Shown here one piece after another: positions 10,719-16,667 of a DNA stretch of 64,000 nucleotides; the stretch's first letter is position 1, and every line of letters starts with the position of its first letter. A program made the position numbers and the translations under genes. Where the stretch lies: positions 62,001 to 126,000 of the forward strand of contig JAPYOS010000002.1 in assembly GCA_029938085.1 (NCBI GenBank), in the 5' to 3' direction. A model generated the notes under the pieces. The model saw only the letters and a program-made list of their open reading frames with translations. It was not told the DNA's origin and made no database searches. The stretch is from Oceanospirillaceae bacterium (GTDB taxonomy: Bacteria; Pseudomonadota; Gammaproteobacteria; Pseudomonadales; Balneatricaceae).

Positions 10719-11516
10719 TCAGCGGGCTTCACGCGTTTGCGAAGGCAGTGAAGTCATCCAATCTAACCCTTCTAGCGTAGTGGTTTTAGGCTGGTACTCA
10801 CAGGCCACATAGCCTGAGTATTCAGACGCATCTATCACATCCAACACAGGGCCATAATCCAACACTCCCGTATTAGGCTCATGCCGCTCCGGCACACCGG
10901 CTATTTGAACATGGAAAATGTAGGGTAACAGCTGCTCAAACTGCGCCAACGCATTGCCTTCAAACTTTTGACAGTGAAAAAAATCAAACTGAACACCTAC
11001 GTTGCTGGCCCCAATCACTTTACACAACCGCAAGGCCTGCGCTTGGTTAGACAACATGTAATTAGGCATATCAATAGGGTTGATTGCCTCCATTGTAAGA
11101 CCAACTCCCACACACTTAGCCTCACCCGCCGCCCAGCGCATATTGCTTACATACACGGCTTCGGCCGCCTCAAGGGTCACGCCATCAGGCACCAAACCAG
11201 CCATCACATGCACCAATGGATTACCCATGGGCGCAGCGTATTGTAACGCCTGCCTCACCGAACGCTCAAATTCTGACCGACGGCTAGCATCACACGCCAT
11301 ACCCCGATCTCCCTTATGCCAACCGCCAGCCGAAGTATTGATCAACACCTGACGCATGCCACTGAGCCTAATCGCGCTAGACACCTCTTCGATGCTGAAA
11401 TCATAGGGAAACAAACATTCTACACCTACAAACCCCGCATCCGCAGCCGCTTGATAGCGCTGTAAAAATGGCAATTCGTTAAATAACATAGAAATGTTGG
11501 CACACAGGTTAAGCAT
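10719..11516 (-). CDS. hyi: Hydroxypyruvate isomerase
   Basis: A 265-residue xylose-isomerase-like TIM barrel that matches hydroxypyruvate isomerase, which interconverts hydroxypyruvate and tartronate semialdehyde. The opening LCANISMLFNELPFLQRYQAAADAGF is characteristic, as are the metal-ligand positions in TMEAINPIDMPNYML (Glu), VGVQFDFFHCQ (Asp/His) and VACEYQPK (Glu). It is divergent from the tartronate-semialdehyde reductase gene with only 56 bases between, so both are likely co-regulated. Together they form the glyoxylate/hydroxypyruvate to glycerate route; glyoxylate carboligase itself is not in the window. Confidence 0.9.
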   Translation of the reverse strand: MLNLCANISMLFNELPFLQRYQAAADAGFVGVECLFPYDFSIEEVSSAIRLSGMRQVLINTSAGGWHKGDRGMACDASRRSEFERSVRQALQYAAPMGNPLVHVMAGLVPDGVTLEAAEAVYVSNMRWAAGEAKCVGVGLTMEAINPIDMPNYMLSNQAQALRLCKVIGASNVGVQFDFFHCQKFEGNALAQFEQLLPYIFHVQIAGVPERHEPNTGVLDYGPVLDVIDASEYSGYVACEYQPKTTTLEGLDWMTSLPSQTREAR

Positions 11517-11572
11517 ATGGATAATGGCAATGATAGGGTTAACTTCAATTTACATCGTCAGAGCAGCTTATC

Positions 11573-12457
11573 ATGAACACATTAGCACCAGTAGGTTTCA
11601 TTGGCGCGGGTTTAATGGGCCAAGCCATGGCTAGCCAATTGATCAAGGCGGGTTTCAGCCTTTGTATTCATAGCCGCACAGCCCACAAAGCCGAGCCATT
11701 AATTACCCTAGGTGCAAGCTATGCCCACAGCCCAGCCGAACTAGCACAGCAGGTACAAGGCGGCATTGTTATTGTTTGTGTAACCGATTCCCTAGCCCTA
11801 GAACAAGTCATCACCGGGCCCCAAGGCTTATTAACCCGCTTGGCCAAGGATAGTTTAATCATCGACATGGGCACCAGCCGTTATGACCTCACCATAACCT
11901 TAGCGCAACAAGCGCAACACCAACACATTCATTATATCGATGCGCCCGTCTCCGGCGGCCAAATAGGCGCACAGCAAGGCAGCTTATCGATTATGGCGGG
12001 CGGTAACGCCAGCCAGATACAAAGAGCACAAGCGATGTTTGATGTCATGGGCCACAAGACTACCCATGTAGGCGACGTGGGCTGTGGCCAATTAGCCAAG
12101 GCGGCCAACCAAATGATTGTAGGCGCCACACTCAACATTGTTGCCGAGGCACTATTTTTAGCCCAACAAAATGGCGCTGACCCCGCCAAAGTAAGAGATG
12201 CACTGAGCGGTGGTTTTGCCGACAGTAAAATCTTACAAGTACACGGCCAGCGTATGGTCGAGCAAAGTTACACCCCGGGCGCCAGAGCAACCACCCAGCT
12301 TAAAGACTTACAACAAGCGCAAGATTTAGCTCAGCAAAACAACCTCAAACTACCCCTTAATGAAACCTGCCTCAACCAATGGCAAGGCATGGTTAAGGCA
12401 GGGTTGGGTGATTTAGATCAGGCGGGCATTTTAGCGTGGGTAGAACGTAATAATTAG
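11573..12457 (+). CDS. 2-hydroxy-3-oxopropionate (tartronate semialdehyde) reductase family protein
   Basis: A 294-residue member of the 3-hydroxyisobutyrate/tartronate-semialdehyde reductase family that uses NAD(P)H. The Rossmann motif is GFIGAGLMGQAMASQL (residues about 8-23), the substrate-binding loop DAPVSGGQIGAQQGSLSIM lies near 123-141, and the catalytic Lys is in CGQLAKAANQMIVGA (about 171). Its neighbour hyi makes the tartronate-semialdehyde role (GlxR/GarR type) more likely than hydroxyisobutyrate dehydrogenase. The product would be D-glycerate. No terminator hairpin is evident after it. Confidence 0.85.
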   Translation: MNTLAPVGFIGAGLMGQAMASQLIKAGFSLCIHSRTAHKAEPLITLGASYAHSPAELAQQVQGGIVIVCVTDSLALEQVITGPQGLLTRLAKDSLIIDMGTSRYDLTITLAQQAQHQHIHYIDAPVSGGQIGAQQGSLSIMAGGNASQIQRAQAMFDVMGHKTTHVGDVGCGQLAKAANQMIVGATLNIVAEALFLAQQNGADPAKVRDALSGGFADSKILQVHGQRMVEQSYTPGARATTQLKDLQQAQDLAQQNNLKLPLNETCLNQWQGMVKAGLGDLDQAGILAWVERNN

Positions 12458-12533
12458 GTTCTATTATGACCGATAAGGCACAACAACAAGTGCAACCTTA
12501 TGCATAACCGATCATGAGTTTAGCGCGATCACC

Positions 12534-12777
12534 TTAGTCTTCGGGTAACGCTTCAAACTCTTGTTTTTTTGACTCCATTCACTGGTTCATTTTTTCTGGG
12601 CTTTGCATAAACTCACCCATCTTCTGCATGGCCGCTAGGTGATCTGGGTCTTGCGTCTTGCGTCTTGTGCATTTCCATACCGTGTTGCTTACTCAGTTCG
12701 GCTATTGCTTCAAAGGTGCTTGCCCGAAACTCCAGACTGCAGGCCCCACCAAATTGATTGCAAGTCATTGTTTTCAT
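12534..12777 (-). pseudogene. Broken small gene of the MKTMTC.LGGAC (DUF1059-like) type
   Basis: The minus strand starts MKTMTCNQFGGACSLEFRAS and continues through IAELSKQHGMEMHKTQD, then loses frame. A 7-base unit (CTTGCGT on the plus strand) is present twice in tandem at about 12652-12665. Removing one copy restores the frame into PDHLAAMQKMGEFMQSPEKM and on to ESKKQEFEALPED. A second lesion is an in-frame TGA where the family would be expected to have Trp (NQ*MESKKQEF). The repaired protein would have about 78 residues. It resembles small proteins annotated DUF1059, of unknown function. An AGAGG ribosome-binding site precedes the ATG. Clearly inactive. Confidence 0.8.
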
Positions 12778-12806
12778 GTACTTAAGCCTCTTTAGTTACT
12801 ATGTTC

Positions 12807-12816
12807 ATTTAACGCC
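12807..12816 (-). repeat. attC right-end half-site (GGCGTTAAAT) abutting brnA
   Basis: On the minus strand the brnA stop TGA is followed at once by GGCGTTAAAT. This matches the right end of integron attC sites (R' box GTTRRRY, here GTTAAAT). The rest of an attC site is absent, so it looks like the scar of a deleted site or the edge of the cassette array. Ten bases alone could occur by chance; the polarity agrees with the two fuller sites at 13.5 and 15.25 kb. Confidence 0.4.
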
Positions 12817-13089
12817 TCATACACCGGAAGCATGTATGCTGTCTGTATGTTTTGCTTTATTGGCAACTTCCGACTGCAGCCGCTCTACTAACCACACTTT
12901 AATGATGGATTGGCGAGTTACACCGATACGCGCAGCCTCTTTATCCAGAGAATCTACAACCCAAGCAGGGAAATCGACATTTATGCGCTTTTGCTTTTGA
13001 TTGACCCGGCGTACTGAGGCCAAATTAAGGTGATCAACTACGTCTTGGTTATTGTCATCAAATATTTTATCAAACTCTTTAGCTTGCAT
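12817..13089 (-). CDS. brnA: BrnA-type ribbon-helix-helix antitoxin
   Basis: A 90-residue protein with a CopG/BrnA C-terminal ribbon-helix-helix: strand region KQKRINVDFPAWVVDSLDKEAARIGVTRQSIIKVWLVERL (split here as the strand RINVDFP and helices after it). BrnA antitoxins neutralise BrnT and repress their own promoter. The gene lies downstream of the toxin gene and overlaps it by 11 bases, the toxin-first order known for brnTA. The C-terminal tail (EVANKAKHTDSIHASGV) is not conserved in the family and may result from truncation at the attC scar. Confidence 0.88.
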   Translation of the reverse strand: MQAKEFDKIFDDNNQDVVDHLNLASVRRVNQKQKRINVDFPAWVVDSLDKEAARIGVTRQSIIKVWLVERLQSEVANKAKHTDSIHASGV

Positions 13090-13342
13090 AAATCTCCACC
13101 TCTTTATCTCGTGATCGCCTAACCGAAATTAACCTTACTACCTCATTCCGATAAGTAACAACAGCAGACCAGTGCTTATTATCAATAATACCTACAACAA
13201 TAAACCTAGATTCATTTTCTGAAATTGCTTCAACCTCAACGGCCTCAGGATCATTCCAAAGAGCCTGTGCATTCAGAAAGTCTATACCATGTTTTTTAAG
13301 GTTAGCTACGCTTTTAGCTGGGTCGTACTCAAATATGGTCAT
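13079..13342 (-). CDS. brnT: BrnT-type ribonuclease toxin
   Basis: An 87-residue BrnT (DUF497) toxin, a RelE-fold ribonuclease that stops translation. The family signatures are visible: FEYDPAKSVANLKKHGIDFLNAQ at the N terminus, the ERF-like strand ESRFIVVG and the C-terminal arginine motif VRLISVRRSRDKEVEIY. It is first in the pair and overlaps brnA. Intact length and motifs suggest it is active. Such pairs are common in integron cassettes, where they stabilise arrays. Confidence 0.9.
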   Translation of the reverse strand: MTIFEYDPAKSVANLKKHGIDFLNAQALWNDPEAVEVEAISENESRFIVVGIIDNKHWSAVVTYRNEVVRLISVRRSRDKEVEIYAS

Positions 13343-13344
13343 GA

Positions 13345-13357
13345 GTATAAAGTATAC
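13345..13357. promoter_or_regulatory. Dyad GTATA-AAG-TATAC at the brnT promoter
   Basis: A perfect 5+5 dyad lies two bases upstream of the brnT start codon and overlaps a TATACT word that could be the -10 box on the minus strand. This is the expected place for the BrnA (or BrnT-BrnA) autorepressor to bind. The dyad is seen; its function is inferred. Confidence 0.4.
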
Positions 13358-13369
13358 CTATATTACTCA

Positions 13370-13489
13370 AAGCACAACCTTTCGGGGTTATGGTCAAAAC
13401 GCCTATCTCAAAAAGATCGTCTTATCTATAAATTTGACGATGAACACATTTACATTTTTGCTATTGGCGGTCACTACGACCAGCCCTAA
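13370..13489 (+). pseudogene. C-terminal remnant of a YoeB/Txe-type toxin
   Basis: The plus-strand frame reads KHNLSGLWSKRLSQKDRLIY and then KFDDEHIYIFAIGGHYDQP before TAA. This closely follows the last 35 residues of E. coli YoeB (KHNLSGFWSRRITEEHRLVY...YHY), including the conserved W-S-R-R/K and HY end. The first half of the toxin and any YefM antitoxin are missing; the upstream in-frame codons overlap the brnT gene on the other strand. The stop codon lies inside the adjoining attC-like site. It is a fragment left by rearrangement of the array. Confidence 0.75.
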
Positions 13490-13548
13490 CGCCGCGCTTT
13501 GTGGCGAACTGCGTAGCAGTTTGTCCAATGCAACAGCGCCTTGTTATG
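13483..13548 (-). repeat. attC-like integron recombination site 1
   Basis: Read on the minus strand this 66-base element starts CATAACAAGGCGCTG, ends GCGCGGCGTTAGGGC and is an imperfect palindrome with a perfect AACTGC-TAC-GCAGTT centre. The TAACAA...GGCGTTAG ends, about 60-base length and single-strand folding pattern are those of integron attC sites. It begins 14 bases after the stop of the ATPase gene, exactly where a cassette's attC should be. R'/R'' boxes each deviate from the consensus at one position. Confidence 0.75.
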
Positions 13549-13562
13549 TTCAGCTATGTACA

Positions 13563-15173
13563 TTACTGGGCCTGAATCTCAGGAAGTAACTCTTGAATTG
13601 TTGATGTGAGACTCGGAACACTTCCATTTCTTAGAGCTCTGGTAAGCCAGTTTTCAAAATTTTGACGTCGACAACTTTTTAAGTGCGTAGCAGCTAACGC
13701 AATCATTCCCTTGTTGTCATAATTTTTTAGAAGGACAGGTAAATCTCTATTCTCAATTGCTGCTACTATCCTGCTTCTTGACTCTTCCGCAATAGCATCA
13801 ATATTTAGGGCGTCAGTTTCTTGCATATATTTTCCCTTTAATTCTGAAATATTCCCTGCATCACTTAAATCAATTTTCTTAAGTGTACGATCGATGCGTC
13901 TTCTACAATACCTAACCACAACGTCTTCGATGGCCCTTTCCGAATTAAGCGTTTGAAAAATAGACTCTGAAAGCCCTGTTAGCTTTGCGTCTAACTCACT
14001 TCCTGAATAGCCCTCACTTTCAGCTATCGCCTGACTAACGTTAGGCATAAGTATTATGTTTTCAATCTCTGATACGGGCAATGTGACAATACCTAGCCTA
14101 GCAAGGTATTCAATGTCTTCTGTGCAGTAATCATCTGCATCAACTATCCCGGAACATGTCACTCTTGTTAGATTTTCATTTCGCCTCATTGTGACTACAG
14201 AATGAATTACTTGCTCGCAGGAACCTTTTGGTATAATTGTCCAATTTGTAAAGCAGCTTCTGTATATTGCAATGTCTAAACTAGTATTTGAACCCTCGAC
14301 AAATAAGATAGGTTTTCGGCTACCGAGAATGATCGTAGTTAATTCTTCGTCAAATCCAGATTCTTCTGGCACCCTTTCAATAGTCCAATAAGGCTTAGCG
14401 TTGTATTCTCGCAATACGTACTTTTCCGCGACACGAGAGGATGCAAATTCGAGATCATGGGTTATAAATACAAAAGCACAGTCAGGGCGCACAGCCTCAA
14501 TTTCATCCCAAAGCCTAGACATTATAGAGGGATGTATATGTAGTTCTGGTTCATCAAAAATAATAAGGGAATCTTCAGCTGCTACTAGTGTTTGACCAAG
14601 CATATAAAAAACCGCTCTCTCCCCGTCACTCATTTCGCTACCAGAATATCGCTCCAAATCACCAGTTACAGAAACTTGAATATCATCACCTGATACGTGT
14701 AGTTTCCGGTGGGGAAGAAGCTGTTCCCAAATATTTATTAGAATTTCAAACTTTGTTGGTTCAGCCGGGCCATTCTCGCCGCTACGAACTTTCTTATGCG
14801 TTTCCAGCGACTTGTTAGATTGCTCTGCGAATAAAGCCTGGACCAGAAAATCAAAGTCATTTAGTAGTGCAACCGACCCTTTGCTTCCCCAACGATGGCC
14901 TAGCCTATGGTCGGCGCCAGCAGCCTCATTTGCATAACCGGTTCGTAGTCCAAGTAAGGCTTCAGTCTCATTGATTTTTGGAACAGAAGGGTTTAGAGAA
15001 AGTGCTCTATGTGCAGATATGCGATGGGCATTTAAACTTAGAGTGTTTTCTATGTGCGTTGCTAATCTTGTTTTACCTGTTCCATTAGCACCTACAAAAA
15101 CAACAGATGAGCCTGCTTCAATTCTTATTTCTTCGCGGTCGTTTTGCGTTGGTACATTAATCGTGAACGTCAT
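13563..15173 (-). CDS. Single-gene ABC-type ATPase + DUF4435 (TOPRIM) protein, resembling merged PARIS (AriA-AriB)
   Basis: The 536-residue protein joins two modules. Residues 1-255 form an ABC/SMC-like ATPase: Walker A GANGTGKT (28-35), signature-like SGSEMSDGE (177-185), Walker B LIIFDEPELHIHP (203-215) and switch His in FITHD (236-240). Residues about 285-536 match DUF4435, a TOPRIM-like nuclease: acidic motif ILFVEGSN (Glu293), DxD motif GIVDADD (Asp345/Asp347) and the VSEIENIIL segment. In the PARIS anti-phage system AriA (ATPase) and AriB (DUF4435) are separate or fused; activation frees AriB to cut host tRNA. Architecture therefore suggests a merged PARIS-like defence gene. It sits alone between two attC-like sites and is visibly more AT-rich than the core genes. 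An OLD-like nuclease of other function remains possible. Confidence 0.72.
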   Translation of the reverse strand: MTFTINVPTQNDREEIRIEAGSSVVFVGANGTGKTRLATHIENTLSLNAHRISAHRALSLNPSVPKINETEALLGLRTGYANEAAGADHRLGHRWGSKGSVALLNDFDFLVQALFAEQSNKSLETHKKVRSGENGPAEPTKFEILINIWEQLLPHRKLHVSGDDIQVSVTGDLERYSGSEMSDGERAVFYMLGQTLVAAEDSLIIFDEPELHIHPSIMSRLWDEIEAVRPDCAFVFITHDLEFASSRVAEKYVLREYNAKPYWTIERVPEESGFDEELTTIILGSRKPILFVEGSNTSLDIAIYRSCFTNWTIIPKGSCEQVIHSVVTMRRNENLTRVTCSGIVDADDYCTEDIEYLARLGIVTLPVSEIENIILMPNVSQAIAESEGYSGSELDAKLTGLSESIFQTLNSERAIEDVVVRYCRRRIDRTLKKIDLSDAGNISELKGKYMQETDALNIDAIAEESRSRIVAAIENRDLPVLLKNYDNKGMIALAATHLKSCRRQNFENWLTRALRNGSVPSLTSTIQELLPEIQAQ

Positions 15174-15203
15174 TTCATAACTCCTTCTATTACTTTCTTA
15201 ATC

Positions 15204-15302
15204 ACATAACGCCACAATAAGCGGCTAAGTAATTGTTGGCTAAAATGTGAAGCGAAGCGGAACCGAGCCAACTGTTGCGTGTCCGTTTAATTGCCTTGTC
15301 AG
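15204..15302 (-). repeat. attC-like integron recombination site 2
   Basis: On the minus strand it runs from CTGACAAGGCAATTAAACGG to GCCGCTTATTGTGGCGTTATG, about 98 bases. Inner arms AGTTGGCT/AGCCAAC pair perfectly around a variable centre, and outer arms TAAACGG/CCGCTTA pair with one mismatch, the usual attC fold with spaced arms. The TGA stop of the DUF6680 gene overlaps its left box. The polarity is the same as site 1. Together the two sites bracket the ATPase cassette. Confidence 0.78.
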
Positions 15303-15811
15303 CTTTGCTCTGGCCAATTAGTGATGTTCATTGGCACACCACGTTTATCCTCTAGTATTTGTAGAATACCTTCACGAATTTTTGCTTGCTGTGCATCAAT
15401 ATTGCCATGCACCATAGGTGAGTATGATGAGTTTTTAATGTGGGTTTTATCAAAGTCGTAATCCAAAACCAACGCCATTTTATAAAGTAGTTCAACGAGC
15501 AACTCGACACGTTTTGTACCCCATTGCTCACCAGTAATAGTTTTATCGCCGAGTAAATCTAGGTATTGCTTCCAAGCCTCAATAACCGCCTTTTCTTTCG
15601 GTTGTGCTAGCTCAAACTCTAAATCAATGCGGTTAAGTGTCATAACGTGATCCCATGATGTAGCATAAGATCGAGTTGCCATTAGAGTTTTAAATATATC
15701 TAATTTGCGTTGACGCTTTTCCTTTTTGGCATCCAAATATTTAGTTAACTGCACTGCAACAATAGGCCCCAAAAATACAGCTAAAATCATTACCCAATCT
15801 GAAATAGTCAA
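15299..15811 (-). CDS. DUF6680-like membrane-anchored protein (integron cassette)
   Basis: A 170-residue protein of unknown function resembling the DUF6680 family. It opens with one membrane segment (about residues 4-22, WVMILAVFLGPIVAVQL), then a basic stretch (KKEKRQRKLDIFKTLMATR) and a helical cytoplasmic domain with HVMTLNRIDLEFE and VIEAWKQYLDLL. Translation probably begins at TTG, six bases after GGAGAG; no ATG is suitably placed. The stop codon overlaps attC-like site 2, so the gene plus site form one cassette. Its function is not known. Confidence 0.7.
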   Translation of the reverse strand: MTISDWVMILAVFLGPIVAVQLTKYLDAKKEKRQRKLDIFKTLMATRSYATSWDHVMTLNRIDLEFELAQPKEKAVIEAWKQYLDLLGDKTITGEQWGTKRVELLVELLYKMALVLDYDFDKTHIKNSSYSPMVHGNIDAQQAKIREGILQILEDKRGVPMNITNWPEQS

Positions 15812-15836
15812 AAATACTCTCCGTGTGTGATTGCAA

Positions 15837-15873
15837 AGCTAACAGCCCATTTATGAGGCCCAAGGCCTCATAA
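15837..15873. repeat. Cassette-start GTTAGC motif and perfect hairpin
   Basis: On the minus strand GGGCTGTTAGC (15837-15847) resembles the right end of an attC or attI core (GTTAGCT) and would be the 5' edge of the DUF6680 cassette. Next to it a perfect 10-base palindrome TTATGAGGCC-CAA-GGCCTCATAA spans 15851-15873. It may be part of a degenerate recombination site or a terminator without a T-run. Interpretation is tentative. Confidence 0.35.
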
Positions 15874-15973
15874 TAATTATTAGAGAGCGGCACTTCTAAT
15901 AAACATTTGCTCGCCTTGCCACTCTCAACATACTGAAAAGTATAGGAGTTTATTTCTGAATTTCCAGCAGGCG

Positions 15974-15998
15974 AAAAAAAAGAGCGCTGAGCGCTCCT
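15974..15998 (-). terminator. Rho-independent terminator of trpREG
   Basis: On the minus strand GAGCGC-TCA-GCGCTC is followed by eight T residues, 35 bases after the trpG stop. It is a textbook terminator and marks the end of the trp transcript before the cassette array. Confidence 0.85.
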
Positions 15999-16031
15999 TA
16001 ATTTTAACAACAGGCTTTGCTGTACAGGGGG

Positions 16032-16667
16032 CTAAGAACCCAGTAAAAAGTTCTCCATCAGCTCTTTGCCGCCTTCGGTCGCAAAGGATTCTGGGTGAAA
16101 CTGGATGCCCTGAATAGGGTATTGTTTATGTTTAACACCCATAATTTCATAGCTGTCTGCTCCAAACTCGCCCACTACTGCGGTGAGCTGTAGGCAGTCT
16201 GGGATGGACTCTGCTTCTGCCATCAAAGAGTGGTATCGCATCACTTCTAATTGGTCGGGGATGTCTTTAAATACGCCGCTGCCATCGTGGCTGATGGGGC
16301 TGACTTTGCCGTGCATTGGCAAGTGCGCCTTAACCACCTTGCCACCAAAACAATGCACTATGCCCTGCATGCCTAGGCACACGCCTAGTAACGGGATCTT
16401 TGGGCCTAGCTCGGTGATCACTTGGGCACACACGCCAAAATAGCTTTGGTCGTCTGGCGAGCCAGGGCCTGGGGAGATGATAATACGGTCGGTTTGCGCG
16501 GCCTCTATATCTGCCACCGTAACTTGATCGTTGCGGGCGACAATCACTTCAAAATCACCTATTTGGCCTCTGAGCTTAGCCGTTGATAAAACCTCACCAA
16601 TATATTGGTAGAGGTTATAGGTAAATGAGTCATAGTTGTCGACTAGGTAAACAGTAAACTTGCTCAT
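16032..16667 (-). CDS. trpG: Anthranilate synthase component II (glutamine amidotransferase)
   Basis: TrpG hydrolyses glutamine to supply ammonia to TrpE in the first step of tryptophan synthesis. The 211-residue protein has the class-I amidotransferase triad: nucleophile Cys in LLGVCLGMQGI (about residue 97) and His/Glu in GIQFHPESFAT (about 192-194), with the oxyanion loop SPGPGSPDD near 65. Its ATG overlaps the trpE stop by four bases. No trpD or trpC follows; the operon ends here with a terminator. Confidence 0.93.
   Translation of the reverse strand: MSKFTVYLVDNYDSFTYNLYQYIGEVLSTAKLRGQIGDFEVIVARNDQVTVADIEAAQTDRIIISPGPGSPDDQSYFGVCAQVITELGPKIPLLGVCLGMQGIVHCFGGKVVKAHLPMHGKVSPISHDGSGVFKDIPDQLEVMRYHSLMAEAESIPDCLQLTAVVGEFGADSYEIMGVKHKQYPIQGIQFHPESFATEGGKELMENFLLGS

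Noticed and set aside
12534-12777. TGA as a recoded (selenocysteine-type) codon in the DUF1059-like gene and the HNH gene
   Set aside because: The first gene also has a frameshift and there is no SECIS-like structure; both TGAs fall where Trp is expected, so decay is simpler.
12807-15873. The accessory segment as a prophage or transposon
   Set aside because: No integrase, transposase, terminal inverted repeats or structural phage genes; attC-like ends with gene-end spacing fit integron cassettes better.
15741-16010. 89-codon minus-strand frame upstream of the DUF6680 gene
   Set aside because: It runs through the trp terminator and the cassette edge, has no ribosome-binding site or family pattern and overlaps the DUF6680 start in another frame.
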